Shown one piece after another: positions 8,463-18,493 of a stretch of 64,000 bases of DNA. Positions within the stretch are counted from its first letter, which is position 1, and each line of letters starts with the position of its first letter. The notes beneath the pieces were generated by a model. That model had not been told where the DNA came from. It searched no databases and worked only from the letters and a program-made list of their open reading frames with translations. This stretch comes from AP-15 sp035538335 (GTDB lineage Bacteria; Pseudomonadota; Alphaproteobacteria; ATCC43930; CGMCC-115725), in contig DATLKN010000006.1 of assembly GCA_035538335.1 (NCBI GenBank), positions 62,001 to 126,000 on the forward strand, in the 5' to 3' direction. A program made the translations under genes and the position numbers.

Positions 8463-9572
8463 ATGCAGGTCCGCGCCGCGATCGCCTACGAAGCCGGCAA
8501 GCCGCTCACCCTCGATACCGTCGATCTCGCGGGGCCGCGCGACGGCGAGGTATTGCTCGAGTTGAAGGCGACCGGCATCTGCCACACCGACAAATACACC
8601 CTCTCGGGGGCCGATCCGGAGGGACTCTTTCCGGCGATCCTCGGGCACGAGGGGGCGGGGATCGTCGTCGAAGTCGGCGCCGGCGTGCAATCGGTGAAGC
8701 CCGGCGACCATGTCATCCCGCTCTACACGCCCGAATGCCGCGAATGCGAATACTGCCTCTCGCGCAAGACCAACCTCTGCCAGAAGATCCGCACGACGCA
8801 GGGCCAAGGATTGATGCCCGACGGCACCAGCCGCTTCTCGCGCGGCGGCAAACCGATCCTGCACTATATGGGCACCTCGACCTTCGCCAATTTCACGGTG
8901 CTGCCGGAGATCGCGGTCGCCAAGATCCGCGAGGACGCGCCCTTCGACAAGGTCTGCTACATCGGCTGCGGCGTCACCACCGGCATCGGCGCCGTCATCT
9001 GGACGGCGAAGGTCGAGCCCGGCGCCAACGTCGTCGTCTTCGGATTGGGCGGCATCGGGCTCAACGTCGTGCAGGGCGCGAGGCTCGCCGGCGCCAACAT
9101 GATCATCGGCGTCGACATCAATCGCAACCGCCGCCCGCTCGCCGAGAAATTCGGCATGACGCATTTCGTCGATCCGCGCGAGGCCGGCGGCGATCTCGTC
9201 GCCCACCTCGTCGAGCTGACGAAGGGCGGCGCGGATTACAGCTTCGAATGCGTCGGCAATGTCGCTCTGATGCGGCAGGCGCTCGAATGCTGCCACAAGG
9301 GCTGGGGCGTCGCGACGATCATCGGCGTCGCCCCGGCCGGCGCCGAGATTTCGACGCGGCCCTTCCAGCTCGTCACCGGGCGGCGCTGGCAAGGCACCGC
9401 CTTCGGCGGCGCGCGCGGCCGCACCGACGTGCCCCGGATCGTCGACTGGTACATGGAGGGCAGGATCAACATCGACGATTTGATCACCCATCGCCTGCCC
9501 TTGGAGCGCATCAACGACGGCTTCGCGCTGATGGAACGGGGCGAATCGATCCGCAGCGTCGTCGTTTATTGA
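8463..9572 (+). CDS. frmA: S-(hydroxymethyl)glutathione dehydrogenase / class III alcohol dehydrogenase
   Basis: The protein has 369 residues, the standard length of class III zinc alcohol dehydrogenases. The catalytic zinc ligands are in GICHTDKYTLSG (Cys near residue 40) and GHEGAGIVVEVG. The structural zinc site is the four-cysteine loop CRECEYCLSRKTNLC near 92-106. The nucleotide-binding motif is GLGGIGLNVVQGARLAGA. It oxidises the glutathione adduct of formaldehyde with NAD+ and can reduce S-nitrosoglutathione. ATG 8463 begins the conserved MQVRAAIAYEAGKPL. No S-formylglutathione hydrolase (frmB) or adjacent frmR is present. The lone FrmR/CsoR-like gene of the window lies 14 kb away and lacks the key cysteine. 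Confidence 0.95.
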   Translation: MQVRAAIAYEAGKPLTLDTVDLAGPRDGEVLLELKATGICHTDKYTLSGADPEGLFPAILGHEGAGIVVEVGAGVQSVKPGDHVIPLYTPECRECEYCLSRKTNLCQKIRTTQGQGLMPDGTSRFSRGGKPILHYMGTSTFANFTVLPEIAVAKIREDAPFDKVCYIGCGVTTGIGAVIWTAKVEPGANVVVFGLGGIGLNVVQGARLAGANMIIGVDINRNRRPLAEKFGMTHFVDPREAGGDLVAHLVELTKGGADYSFECVGNVALMRQALECCHKGWGVATIIGVAPAGAEISTRPFQLVTGRRWQGTAFGGARGRTDVPRIVDWYMEGRINIDDLITHRLPLERINDGFALMERGESIRSVVVY

Positions 9573-9599
9573 GGCTGACGCGGAAGAATTTCCAGCTGA

Positions 9600-10598
9600 T
9601 CATTCGACGACGACGTCGGCGCGGGCGAGGAGGATGCGCGGCACCGTGAGGCCAAGCGCCTTCGCGGTCTTGAGGTTGATTGACAGCTCGAATTTCGTGC
9701 TCTGGAAGAACGGGATGCCGCCGGGGTCGGCGCCGCGCAGGATGGCGTCGATGTCGCGCGCCGCCTGCAGGTTGAGCCCCACGAGGTCTAAGGAATAGGC
9801 GATGAGGCCGCCCGCCTCGACGAATTCGGAGATGCCGTATATCGCCGGCAGGCGTGCCTGCGCGGCCGCCTCGACGATGGCGGCCCGATGCTCCAAGGCG
9901 TCCGGGTTGTCGATGACGATGAGGGCACCCGCCCCCTCGCTCTTGGCGGCGTTTACCGCCCCGCGATAGCCCGCATCGCTCGTCGGCGGATCGAGGAGCG
10001 CCGGGACGAGCAGGATCTTTGCCGCCTTGCAAGCGGCGCGGGTCGCCCGGCCGATGATGCCGTCCCACGCGCCGCGCAGCCCGAGAAAGGCGAGTTTCGA
10101 TACCGCGGGCGCCAGTTCGCGCAGCAGCTCGATGCGCTTGCCGTAGATCGCGGGTCCCGTATCGACGCTGACCCCGGTGATATTGCCGCCCGGATGCGAG
10201 AGGCTCTTCGCGAGGCCCTGCGCCAGCGGGTCGCCGGTCAGCGCGACGATCGGGATCGTCGAGGTCCGCGCCTTTAAATCTAGGATGTCGGGACCGACGA
10301 CATAGACTACATCCTGCTTGTCGTGGACGACCTGCGCCGCCAGCGGGCCGGAGCCCGCCGTGTTCTGCTCCTTGCCGTAGCGCTCGATCGCGAGGTTGCG
10401 CCCTTCGACATGCCCGAGCCGCCGCAATTCCGCGAAGAGAGCGCGGTAATACCGGTTGCTGCTCTTCTCGTGCATCAGCGTCTGCGGCTCGAACGGGCTG
10501 AAAATGGCGAGTGTCTGCATCTTGCTCGCCGTCTGCGCGACGGCGGGAGCGGCGATGGCGGCCGACACCGCGCCGGCGATGAAGGTGCGCCGCTTCAT
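9600..10598 (-). CDS. ABC transporter substrate-binding protein, ABC_sub_bind type
   Basis: The protein has 332 residues. The N-terminus MKRRTFIAGAVSAAIAAPAVA has a twin-arginine-like motif (RRTFI), a hydrophobic core and an AVA-Q cleavage site, so it is exported to the periplasm. The rest matches the ABC_sub_bind (PF04392) fold found in many orphan binding proteins of soil Alphaproteobacteria: a first lobe with PIVALTGDPLAQGL and SHPGGNITGVS, and a second lobe ending in NLKTAKALGLTVP. No permease or ATPase gene lies beside it. It follows the FkbM methyltransferase by 9 bases and probably shares a transcript with it and the glutamate dehydrogenase. The ligand is unknown. Confidence 0.9.
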   Translation of the reverse strand: MKRRTFIAGAVSAAIAAPAVAQTASKMQTLAIFSPFEPQTLMHEKSSNRYYRALFAELRRLGHVEGRNLAIERYGKEQNTAGSGPLAAQVVHDKQDVVYVVGPDILDLKARTSTIPIVALTGDPLAQGLAKSLSHPGGNITGVSVDTGPAIYGKRIELLRELAPAVSKLAFLGLRGAWDGIIGRATRAACKAAKILLVPALLDPPTSDAGYRGAVNAAKSEGAGALIVIDNPDALEHRAAIVEAAAQARLPAIYGISEFVEAGGLIAYSLDLVGLNLQAARDIDAILRGADPGGIPFFQSTKFELSINLKTAKALGLTVPRILLARADVVVE

Positions 10599-10607
10599 CC
10601 GACCCGG

Positions 10608-11312
10608 CTATTCAGGCGGTTGGCGCCTGCCGCCGGCGCCTCCCTCGAACATCGGATGGTCGTGGCGCAGGAACAGGCAGTCGTAATAGCGCGCCGTTCC
10701 GGCGTGGAAATTGAGGATGTCGATCAGCTCGAAGCCGCGCTGCCCGAGAAATGCGATCAGCTCGCTGAAGCGATAACCGCCGACAAACCGCTTCTTGATC
10801 GAGACCTCGGTGATGATGAATTCGGTCTTGCGCAGCGCCTCTTCGGCGCCGCGCAGGATCTCGAGCTCATATCCCTCGGTGTCAAGCTTGAGGCCGAAGG
10901 GCTCGGGATAGGCTTCGGCCGCGACGATCCGGTCGAGCGTCGTCACCTGGACCCTGCGCCGCTCGGCGATCTCCTCGGCGGTCAGCGGCGTGCGCTCGGG
11001 GATCGCGGATTTCGCGCGGTTCTTCGCGATCTTCAATTCGGCCGTCGCCTCCGCCGCGCCGAGCGCCGCCGGGATGAAATCGAAGGCGAGGCCGGGCGAC
11101 AGCGCGCGGACATTCTCCTGCGCTTCCGGCAGCGGGTCGATCAGCACCAGCCGGCGGTCGGCGAACAGCTTGTAGAGCGCCGGCGTGCCGCGGTAGACGC
11201 CGACATCAAAGATCGTGCGCGCCGCGAATTGGAAATGCCGCAGATAGCGGGCGGTGAACTTGCGCGGGATCTCGACCGTGCGGCCCGGCGGCCGCGGCGC
11301 GGAGGGGGGCAT
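10608..11312 (-). CDS. FkbM family methyltransferase
   Basis: The protein has 234 residues with the SAM-dependent FkbM fold. The cofactor-binding loop is IFDVGVYRGTPALYKLF (about 34-50), where most relatives have DVGAN-G. The second family motif is GLKLDTEGYELEILRGAEEAL (about 139-159). Such enzymes methylate hydroxyls of sugars or small molecules; the acceptor is not known. It sits 20 bases after the giant glutamate dehydrogenase and 9 bases before an ABC binding protein, all on the minus strand. An AGAGG is present upstream of ATG 11312. The functional reason for this linkage is not evident. Confidence 0.88.
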   Translation of the reverse strand: MPPSAPRPPGRTVEIPRKFTARYLRHFQFAARTIFDVGVYRGTPALYKLFADRRLVLIDPLPEAQENVRALSPGLAFDFIPAALGAAEATAELKIAKNRAKSAIPERTPLTAEEIAERRRVQVTTLDRIVAAEAYPEPFGLKLDTEGYELEILRGAEEALRKTEFIITEVSIKKRFVGGYRFSELIAFLGQRGFELIDILNFHAGTARYYDCLFLRHDHPMFEGGAGGRRQPPE

Positions 11313-11332
11313 GCGGCGAAATCCTCTCTTCC

Positions 11333-14300
11333 CTAGCCGAGCGCCTGGCGCAGCTGGCGAAGCGCGACGACGAGCATCGCCAGATCGGGCGTTTGGGTGG
11401 CGCGCAATTCGCGGGCAAAGGCTTCGATGGGGCCAAGCGCAGCAGCGCGTTTCGCCGCCCAGGCGGCGAGCGGGTCGGGCGCCTCGGCGGCGGGGTCGCC
11501 GAGAACGCGCGCGGCAAGCTCGTTCTGCAGCGCGAAGATGTCGTCGATCGTCGCTTCGGCGGCGAGCCGCTGCCAGTTCGTCCGGGTCGGCAGGCGCCGC
11601 GCCGCCGCACGCATCTCGTCGAGCGCGAAACGCGCGCCGAGGCCGTAATAGATGCGCGCCGCAGCGTCGAGCGGGCGCCCACCGGCCTCGGCGAGCGCGG
11701 CGATCTCGAGGGCGGCGGCGAGAAAGCCCGTGCCGCCGATCGCGTCGGCAAGAGGCTGCGGCACGCCGGCCGCGGCGAGGCGCTTCGCGCGCTCCTCGAG
11801 ATGGGCACGATCGGATGGCGGCAGGAAGTCGGCGAGCGCGGCGGCGAGCCGTCCGGCATGCGGCGCGAGGCGCTCGGTCTCGCGTCCGATATCGAGGCTA
11901 CGCCGATGCAAGAGAAAGGCCGCGGCATGCTCGACGAGGCCCGTGACCTCCACCAGCATCTCGCTCTGCACCCGTGCGGCGACGGCGTTGTCGAGCGCCT
12001 CGATCGCCGACCATAGCCGCGGCAACGCGAACACCTCGCGCACGATCAGATAAGCGCGGGCGATCTCGGGCCCGCTGCGGCCGGTGCGGGCCTTCAAATC
12101 GTGGACGAAGCTGATGCCGGCGCGGTTGACGAGATCGTTGGTGAGGATCGTCGCGAGTAACTCGCGGCGCAGCGGATGGACGGGGATCCGCGCGCCGAGG
12201 CGCTCACGCAACGCTTGCGGGAAATAGCCGGCGAGCTCGCCCGCGAGCTCCGGCACGTCGGGCAGGTCGGAAGCGAGCAGCTCGCGATAGAGCGTCATCT
12301 TGGCGTAGGCGAGCAACACCGCCAGCTCGGGGCGCACGAGGCCGCGGCGCTTGGCGGCGCGCTCGGCGAGCGCTTCGTCGTCCGGCAGGAATTCGAGCCC
12401 CCTATCGAGTTCGCCCGAGCGCTCGAGATCGCGGATCAGCCGCGCATGCCGATCGAGGAAGGCGGCGCCTTGCGCCTCGGCGACCGACAGCGCCTCGCCC
12501 TGCAGGTAGTTGTCGCGCAGGACGAGCGAGGCGACCTCGCCCGCCATCGAGGCGAGGAGCGGCTCGCGCTGCTCCGATGGCAGCGCGCCGGCGGCGATCG
12601 CGCCATCGACGAGGATCTTAATGTTGACTTCGTGGTCGGAGGTGTCGACGCCGGCCGAATTGTCGATCGCGTCGGTGTCGATCCGGCCGCCCGAGAGGGC
12701 ATAGGCGACGCGCCCCCGCTGGCTGACGCCGAGATTGGCGCCCTCGCCGACCACCTTGGCGCGGATTTCGGCGGCGTCGATGCGCACCGTGTCGTTCGCC
12801 CGGTCGCCGATCTCGGCGTGGCTCTCGTCGGGCGCCTTGACGAAGGTGCCGATGCCGCCGAACCACAACAGATCGACCGGCGCGGCGAGCAGATGCTTTA
12901 TCAGTTCCGCCGGCGTCAGGCGGTCCTCCTCGATGGTGAAGAGTCGCTTCATCTGCGGCGTGATAGGCAGCGATTTCAAACTGCGCTCGAAGACGCCGCC
13001 GCCTTCAGATATCAGCGCGGCGTCGTAATCGGCCCAACTCGACCGCGGCAAATGGAACAGCCGCTCACGCTCGGCATAGTTCTTCTCCGGGTCGGGGTCG
13101 GGGTTGATGAAGACGTGCCGGTGATCGAAGGCCGCCAGAAGCCGCATTTGGCGAGACATTAGCATGCCGTTGCCGAACACGTCGCCCGACATGTCGCCGA
13201 CCCCGACGCAGGTGAATTCGCTCGTCTTCAAGTCGCGGCCGAGTTCGCGGAAATGCCGCTCGACCAGCTCCCAGGCGCCGCGCGCGGTGATGCCGAGCGC
13301 CTTGTGGTCATAGCCCGAGGAGCCCCCCGAAGCGAAGGCGTCGCCGAGCCAGAAGCCGTATTCCTCGGCGATCGCGTTGGCGAAATCGGAGAAGGTCGCG
13401 GTCCCCTTGTCGGCCGCGACGACGAGATAGGGATCGTCCGCGTCGTGCCGCACGACCTGCGGCGGCGGCACGATCCGGTGCCCGCCCGCGCCGTCCGCGA
13501 CGATGTTGTCGGTCAGGTCGAGAAGCCCGCGAATGAGCAGCTTGTAGCATTCGACGGCTTCGCCGCCGAGGTCCGCCGCCGGCTCCTTGACGACGAACCC
13601 GCCTTTCGAGCCGACCGGGACGATGACTGCGTTCTTGACCGTCTGCGCCTTCATCAGCCCGAGGATCTCGGTGCGGAAATCCTCCTTGCGGTCGGACCAG
13701 CGGATGCCGCCGCGCGCCACCTTGCCGGCCCGCAGGTGCACGCCTTCCGTCCGTCGGCTGTAGACGTGGATCTCGTAGAGCGGCCGCGGCAATGGCAAGA
13801 GGTCGATCTCGCTGCTCGCCAGCTTGACCGCGAGATAGGGTTTCGGGCCGCCCGAGGGAAGGCGCTGAAAGTAGTTGGTGCGCAGCGTCTTCAGGACGAG
13901 CGCGAGATAGCCGCGCAGGATGCGGTCCTCGTCGAGGCTTTCGACCTCGTCGAGCGCGTGGTCGATCGCCTGGATCTCGCCGACCGCGGCGAGCGGCGCC
14001 TGGGCCTGCGGGTCGAAGCGGTTTTCGAAGAGCCGCACGAGGCGCCGCGCGATCTCGGGGTGCCGCGACAGCGCGCTTTCGATATAGGCCTGGCTGAACG
14101 GGCTGCCGGCCTGCCGCAAGATCTTGCCGTACAGCCGCAGGATGACGACCTGGCGTGCCGAGAGCCCGGCGCCGGCGACGAGCCGGTTAAAGCCGTCATT
14201 GTCGACCCGGCCCGTCCACACCGCGACGAGCGCCTCGGCGAGGCGGCCGCCAACCGCGTCGGCGAGCGGCGCGGCGGCGGGAGCCAGCGCCAGCTCGTGA

Positions 14301-16105
14301 ATCCAGGCGACCGCGCCCTCGGCGCTCTCGATGCGAAACGGCTCCTCGGCGACGACGCGCAGCCCGAGGTTCTCGATGATCGGCAGGATATCGGACAGCA
14401 CGACCGGTTCCCCCGCGCGGTAGATCCGCAAGCCCTGCGCCGCGTCCTCGCGCGGGTGAAGCGCGACTTCGAGCGGCGAACCGGCCAGCACCTTCGCGAC
14501 GGGGACGAGATCGGCGACCGCCGCGGCGGCGCCGGTGCGCGCCTGATAGGCGGGAGGGAACGGCTTCAGCGCATGCAGCCGCTCGCGCGCCTCCGCCTCG
14601 CCGAAGGCGGCGATCGCCGCCTCCTCTAGACGATCGGTCCAGCTGCGTCCGGCTTCGGCGAGACGGGTCTCGAGCTGCGCCACATCGACCGCCGGCACCG
14701 CGCCGCGGGTGGTGCGGACGATGAACTGGATGCGCGCGAAAACCGAATCGTCGAGGTGGGTGTAAAAGGTCGACAGCTCGCCCTCGAAGGCCTCCGTGAG
14801 GAGGGCCGCGAAGCGCTGGCGCAGCGGCGTATCGTAGCGGTCGCGCGGCACATAGACGAGGCACGACACGAAGCGTTCGAGCGGGTCCTTGCGCACGAAG
14901 AGCGCGATCCGCTGCCGCTCCTGCAAATTGAGGATGCCGATGACGGTGGCGAAGAGCGCGGCCTCGTCGGCCTGGAACAGCTCGTCGCGCGGATAGCTGT
15001 CGAGGATGTGGAGCAGCGTCTTGCCGTCATGGCTCGCCGGCGACAGCCCGGAGCGCTCGACGATACGGCGGACCTTGACGCGCAGTACCGGGATCGCGCG
15101 CGGGCTGCGGCCGTAGGCGAGCGAGGTGAAGAGCCCGAGAAAGAGGCGCACGCCGACCACCTCGCCGCCCTCGCCGAAGCGGCGCAGCCCGATCGCGTCC
15201 ATGTGCGCGTGGCGATGCACGCTCGAACGGCGGTCGGATTTGGTGATGATCAGCAATTCGCGGCGGCGCACGAAGTCCTGCACGTCCGGCGGCAGCGAGG
15301 CGAGGTCGCGCAAGCCCCCGAACACCCGATAGCCTTCGTCGCGCAGGATGCCGAGCCCCGGGCTCATCGGCCGCGCGGCATCGCCGAAGGGATACTCGCG
15401 ATAGCCGAGAAAGGTGAAGTTGTCGTCCCCCAGCCAGCGCAGAAAATCGCGCGCCTCGGCGATCTGGCCGGCCGGCAGCGGCAGCTTCGCGTTCGCCAGC
15501 TCGTTCATCAGGCGGCGCAAGACCTCGCCCATGCGGGACCAATCCTCGACCGCCGCACGAACCTGCGCGAGAACGCCGTCGAGCCGCTCGGTCAACTCGG
15601 CGAGACCGGCCGGGTCGGGCTCGGCGGTGATCTCGACATGCATCCAGGATTCGCGCACGCCCTCGCCGTTGTTCGCGACGATGCCGGCGAGCCGCCCGTC
15701 CGGGCGGCGCAGCACGGTCAAGACCGGATGGATGACGAGATGCACGACGCGGTCGCTGGCATTGATCGCCGCGGTCACCGAGTCGACGAGGAACGGCATG
15801 TCGTCGTTGACGATCTCGACGATTGTGTGCGGCGAGGACCAGCCGTCATCGGCGGGATCAGGGTTGTAGGCCCGGATCTTCGCCTTGCCGGGTTGGCGGC
15901 GCTTGGCGAATTTGAGCAGCCCAAGGGCGGCGCCGCAGAGGTCGCGGGGACTGCGCTCGGCGACGTCGGCGGGCGGCACGTGCTCGTAGAATTCGGCGAT
16001 GACGCGCTTCGCGGTCAGCTCGTCCTCGACCGCACGCATCTCGCCCACGAGCGCCTCGGCCTTCAGAACGAGCCCTGCCTTCTTTGCTTCGATGGCACTC
16101 GCCAT
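11333..16105 (-). CDS. NAD-specific glutamate dehydrogenase, large (about 180 kDa) type
   Basis: The product has 1590 residues, matching the L_180 class of NAD-glutamate dehydrogenases. The long N-terminal half carries ACT-like regulatory segments (for example HTIVEIVNDDMPFLVDSVTA near 70-90). The catalytic core around residues 775-1150 has GKVARGGIRWSDRKEDFRTE, VPVGSKGGFVVKEP (with the substrate-contacting lysines) and TCVGVGDMSGDVFGNGMLMS. It interconverts glutamate with 2-oxoglutarate and ammonium, mainly in the catabolic direction. ATG 16105 has GGAGG 6 bases upstream; an in-frame ATG at 16243 would add 46 Arg-rich residues unlike the family. It is divergent from the cyclase gene. Confidence 0.95.
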   Translation of the reverse strand: MASAIEAKKAGLVLKAEALVGEMRAVEDELTAKRVIAEFYEHVPPADVAERSPRDLCGAALGLLKFAKRRQPGKAKIRAYNPDPADDGWSSPHTIVEIVNDDMPFLVDSVTAAINASDRVVHLVIHPVLTVLRRPDGRLAGIVANNGEGVRESWMHVEITAEPDPAGLAELTERLDGVLAQVRAAVEDWSRMGEVLRRLMNELANAKLPLPAGQIAEARDFLRWLGDDNFTFLGYREYPFGDAARPMSPGLGILRDEGYRVFGGLRDLASLPPDVQDFVRRRELLIITKSDRRSSVHRHAHMDAIGLRRFGEGGEVVGVRLFLGLFTSLAYGRSPRAIPVLRVKVRRIVERSGLSPASHDGKTLLHILDSYPRDELFQADEAALFATVIGILNLQERQRIALFVRKDPLERFVSCLVYVPRDRYDTPLRQRFAALLTEAFEGELSTFYTHLDDSVFARIQFIVRTTRGAVPAVDVAQLETRLAEAGRSWTDRLEEAAIAAFGEAEARERLHALKPFPPAYQARTGAAAAVADLVPVAKVLAGSPLEVALHPREDAAQGLRIYRAGEPVVLSDILPIIENLGLRVVAEEPFRIESAEGAVAWIHELALAPAAAPLADAVGGRLAEALVAVWTGRVDNDGFNRLVAGAGLSARQVVILRLYGKILRQAGSPFSQAYIESALSRHPEIARRLVRLFENRFDPQAQAPLAAVGEIQAIDHALDEVESLDEDRILRGYLALVLKTLRTNYFQRLPSGGPKPYLAVKLASSEIDLLPLPRPLYEIHVYSRRTEGVHLRAGKVARGGIRWSDRKEDFRTEILGLMKAQTVKNAVIVPVGSKGGFVVKEPAADLGGEAVECYKLLIRGLLDLTDNIVADGAGGHRIVPPPQVVRHDADDPYLVVAADKGTATFSDFANAIAEEYGFWLGDAFASGGSSGYDHKALGITARGAWELVERHFRELGRDLKTSEFTCVGVGDMSGDVFGNGMLMSRQMRLLAAFDHRHVFINPDPDPEKNYAERERLFHLPRSSWADYDAALISEGGGVFERSLKSLPITPQMKRLFTIEEDRLTPAELIKHLLAAPVDLLWFGGIGTFVKAPDESHAEIGDRANDTVRIDAAEIRAKVVGEGANLGVSQRGRVAYALSGGRIDTDAIDNSAGVDTSDHEVNIKILVDGAIAAGALPSEQREPLLASMAGEVASLVLRDNYLQGEALSVAEAQGAAFLDRHARLIRDLERSGELDRGLEFLPDDEALAERAAKRRGLVRPELAVLLAYAKMTLYRELLASDLPDVPELAGELAGYFPQALRERLGARIPVHPLRRELLATILTNDLVNRAGISFVHDLKARTGRSGPEIARAYLIVREVFALPRLWSAIEALDNAVAARVQSEMLVEVTGLVEHAAAFLLHRRSLDIGRETERLAPHAGRLAAALADFLPPSDRAHLEERAKRLAAAGVPQPLADAIGGTGFLAAALEIAALAEAGGRPLDAAARIYYGLGARFALDEMRAAARRLPTRTNWQRLAAEATIDDIFALQNELAARVLGDPAAEAPDPLAAWAAKRAAALGPIEAFARELRATQTPDLAMLVVALRQLRQALG

Positions 16106-16259
16106 TGGCCGCCTCCAATCGGATGCCGGTGCGACAATTCCCGCCTTCCCCGCCCGCCGACAAGCTTTTTCGCGCCTGCCGCCCGCGATCGGCCCTGGAA
16201 AGCGTGCGCGATTTCGGCGATGATCCTGTCGCGTTCTCGGCAACAGCAGCTTTTCGGCA

Positions 16260-18476
16260 GTGATCCGCCTTCATCCACGGCTGCGCCGCGGCCTCGTCAG
16301 CCTATTACCGCTGCTCGTCTTGTTTGTCGCGGTCAGCGCACGGCTCGCCGCGCCGCGGCTGCTCGACCGGTTGTCGGTGTTCGCCTTCGATTTTTATCAG
16401 CGCGAGGCGCCGCGGATCGCCCCGAACCTGCCGATCCGCATCGTCAACATCGACGACAAGAGCCTGCGCGAGATCGGCCAATGGCCGTGGCCGAGGACGA
16501 TCATCGCCGAGCTGGTCGACAAATTGCGCGAAGACGGCGCCGCCGTCATCGGGCTCGACATTGTCTTCTCCGAGCCGGACCGCACCGCCCCGAAGATGCT
16601 GCTGCCGCTGCTCGTGCACGGCGGCGTCCCCTCCGGGCAGGCGGCTGATTTGCTGGCGGCGATGCACGACCCGGACCAGAGCCTCGCCGAAGCGTTCGCC
16701 AAGGCGCCGGTCGTTAACGGGTTCATTCTGACCAACGAACACGGCAACCGGGCGCCTGCGATAAGGGCGGGATTTGCATTCGTCGGCGACCGCCCGCTGG
16801 AACATGTCCCCGACTACACCTCGGCAATCGCCAATCTGCCGGCCCTGGAAGCGGCGTCCTCCGGCAACGGCTTCGTCAACCAGTCGCTCGATTGGGACCA
16901 CATCGTGCGGCGCGTGCCGCTGGTGCTGCGGCTCGACGGCAAGCCGGTCCCCTCGCTCGCCGCCGAGATACTGCGCGTCGTTTCGGGCGCGCAGACCTAT
17001 ATCGGCCGCGCCGCCGGGGCGCACAACGAAGCCGATTTCGGCGAGTCGACCGGGCTGACCGCGCTGCGCATCGGCCGGCTCACCGTGCCGACCGATGCGG
17101 GCGGGCGCGTCTGGGTGCATTATGCGGTGCCGCCCCCCGATCTTTACGTTTCCGCCGCCGATGTGCTCGCCGGCAAGGTCGATCGCTCGAAGATCGCCGA
17201 CAACATCGTGCTGATCGGGACCTCGGCCGAGGGGGTGATCAACGACCAGCAGGCGACCCCGCTCTCGCCCGACGTGCCAGGGGTCGAGATCCATGCGCAG
17301 CTGATCGGCGAGATCCTGCAAGGCAGCTATCTGGTGCGTCCCGATTGGGCGATCGGCGCCGAGATCCTGTTCACCGTGGTGATCGGGATGCTGCTCGTCT
17401 ATGCGCTGCAGCGCATCGGGGCGCTCGGCAGCGCCGGGCTCGGCGTCGCCGCGGTGGCGGGCGCGCTCGCGGTATCGTGGCTCGCTTTCCGCCATCTGGG
17501 CATGCTGATCGACCCGGTCTATCCGAGCGTCGTGCTGGTCCTCGTCTACCTGCTGGCAACGCTGCTCGGGTATCTGCGCACCGAGGCGCGCCAGCGGGAA
17601 ATCCGCAGCGCCTTCTCGCGCTACATGTCGCCGCATTACGTCGAGGAACTTGCCTCGCACCCGGAACGGCTGGCGCTCGGCGGACAGAAGCGCTCGATGA
17701 CGATCATGTTCTGCGACATCCGCGGCTTCACCAGCCTGTCGGAAAAGCTCGACGCGGAGGCGTTGACGCATTTCATGAACAGCTTTCTGTCGCCGATGAC
17801 CGAGATCATCACCGAGATGAAGGGAACGATCGACAAATACATCGGCGACTGCATCATGGCGTTCTGGAACGCCCCGCTCGACGATCCGGAGCATGCCAAG
17901 AACGCGGTGCGCGCGGCGCAGGCGATGCGCCGGCAGCTCGCCCATCTGAACGAGGTATGGCGGACCGAGCCGCAATATCAGGCGTTCCTGCCGGTGCGCG
18001 TCGGCATCGGCATCAACACCGGCGATTGCGTCGTCGGCAATTTCGGCTCGGAGCAGCATTTCGACTATTCGCTGCTCGGCGACCCGGTCAACCTCGCCTC
18101 GCGGCTGGAAGGCCTCGGCAAGGTCTACGGCGTCGATCTGGTGATCGGGGAAGAGACCGCGCTGGCGCTCGACGACCCGGCGCTGATCGAACTCGACCTC
18201 GTTGCGGTCAAAGGGAAAAAGCAGGCCGGCCACGTCTATACGCTGCCGCCGGAGGAGATCGGCGAGGACCGCTTCATCGCCGACCACGGCGCGCTGCTGA
18301 CCGCCTATCGCCGCCAGGATTGGGCGGCCGCATTACGGCTGCTCGACAGCGGCCGGCTCGCCGCGGTGCGGCATCTGGCGCCGGTTTACGACCTCTACCG
18401 GCGGCGCATCGCGCATTTCCAGCTAGTTGCGCCGCCGGAAAACTGGGACGGCGTGTTCACCGCCGAGGAGAAGTGA
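16260..18476 (+). CDS. CHASE2-domain adenylate cyclase, membrane-bound
   Basis: This 738-residue protein starts at GTG 16260. An N-terminal membrane helix (about 10-30) precedes a CHASE2 sensor domain (about 40-350) with NIDDKSLREIGQWPWPR. It is followed by three membrane helices (about 364-440) and a class III cyclase domain (about 475-660). The metal-binding aspartates are in FCDIRGF (about 484-490) and YIGD (about 526-529). Lys in TIDKYIGD and Asp in LLGDPVN (about 603-609) are the adenine-selecting positions, so ATP rather than GTP is the predicted substrate. The sensor faces the periplasm and would control cAMP synthesis. The start has no clear ribosome site. The gene is divergent from glutamate dehydrogenase. 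Confidence 0.92.
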   Translation: MIRLHPRLRRGLVSLLPLLVLFVAVSARLAAPRLLDRLSVFAFDFYQREAPRIAPNLPIRIVNIDDKSLREIGQWPWPRTIIAELVDKLREDGAAVIGLDIVFSEPDRTAPKMLLPLLVHGGVPSGQAADLLAAMHDPDQSLAEAFAKAPVVNGFILTNEHGNRAPAIRAGFAFVGDRPLEHVPDYTSAIANLPALEAASSGNGFVNQSLDWDHIVRRVPLVLRLDGKPVPSLAAEILRVVSGAQTYIGRAAGAHNEADFGESTGLTALRIGRLTVPTDAGGRVWVHYAVPPPDLYVSAADVLAGKVDRSKIADNIVLIGTSAEGVINDQQATPLSPDVPGVEIHAQLIGEILQGSYLVRPDWAIGAEILFTVVIGMLLVYALQRIGALGSAGLGVAAVAGALAVSWLAFRHLGMLIDPVYPSVVLVLVYLLATLLGYLRTEARQREIRSAFSRYMSPHYVEELASHPERLALGGQKRSMTIMFCDIRGFTSLSEKLDAEALTHFMNSFLSPMTEIITEMKGTIDKYIGDCIMAFWNAPLDDPEHAKNAVRAAQAMRRQLAHLNEVWRTEPQYQAFLPVRVGIGINTGDCVVGNFGSEQHFDYSLLGDPVNLASRLEGLGKVYGVDLVIGEETALALDDPALIELDLVAVKGKKQAGHVYTLPPEEIGEDRFIADHGALLTAYRRQDWAAALRLLDSGRLAAVRHLAPVYDLYRRRIAHFQLVAPPENWDGVFTAEEK

Positions 18477-18493
18477 CCGGCGGCGGGATTCCC

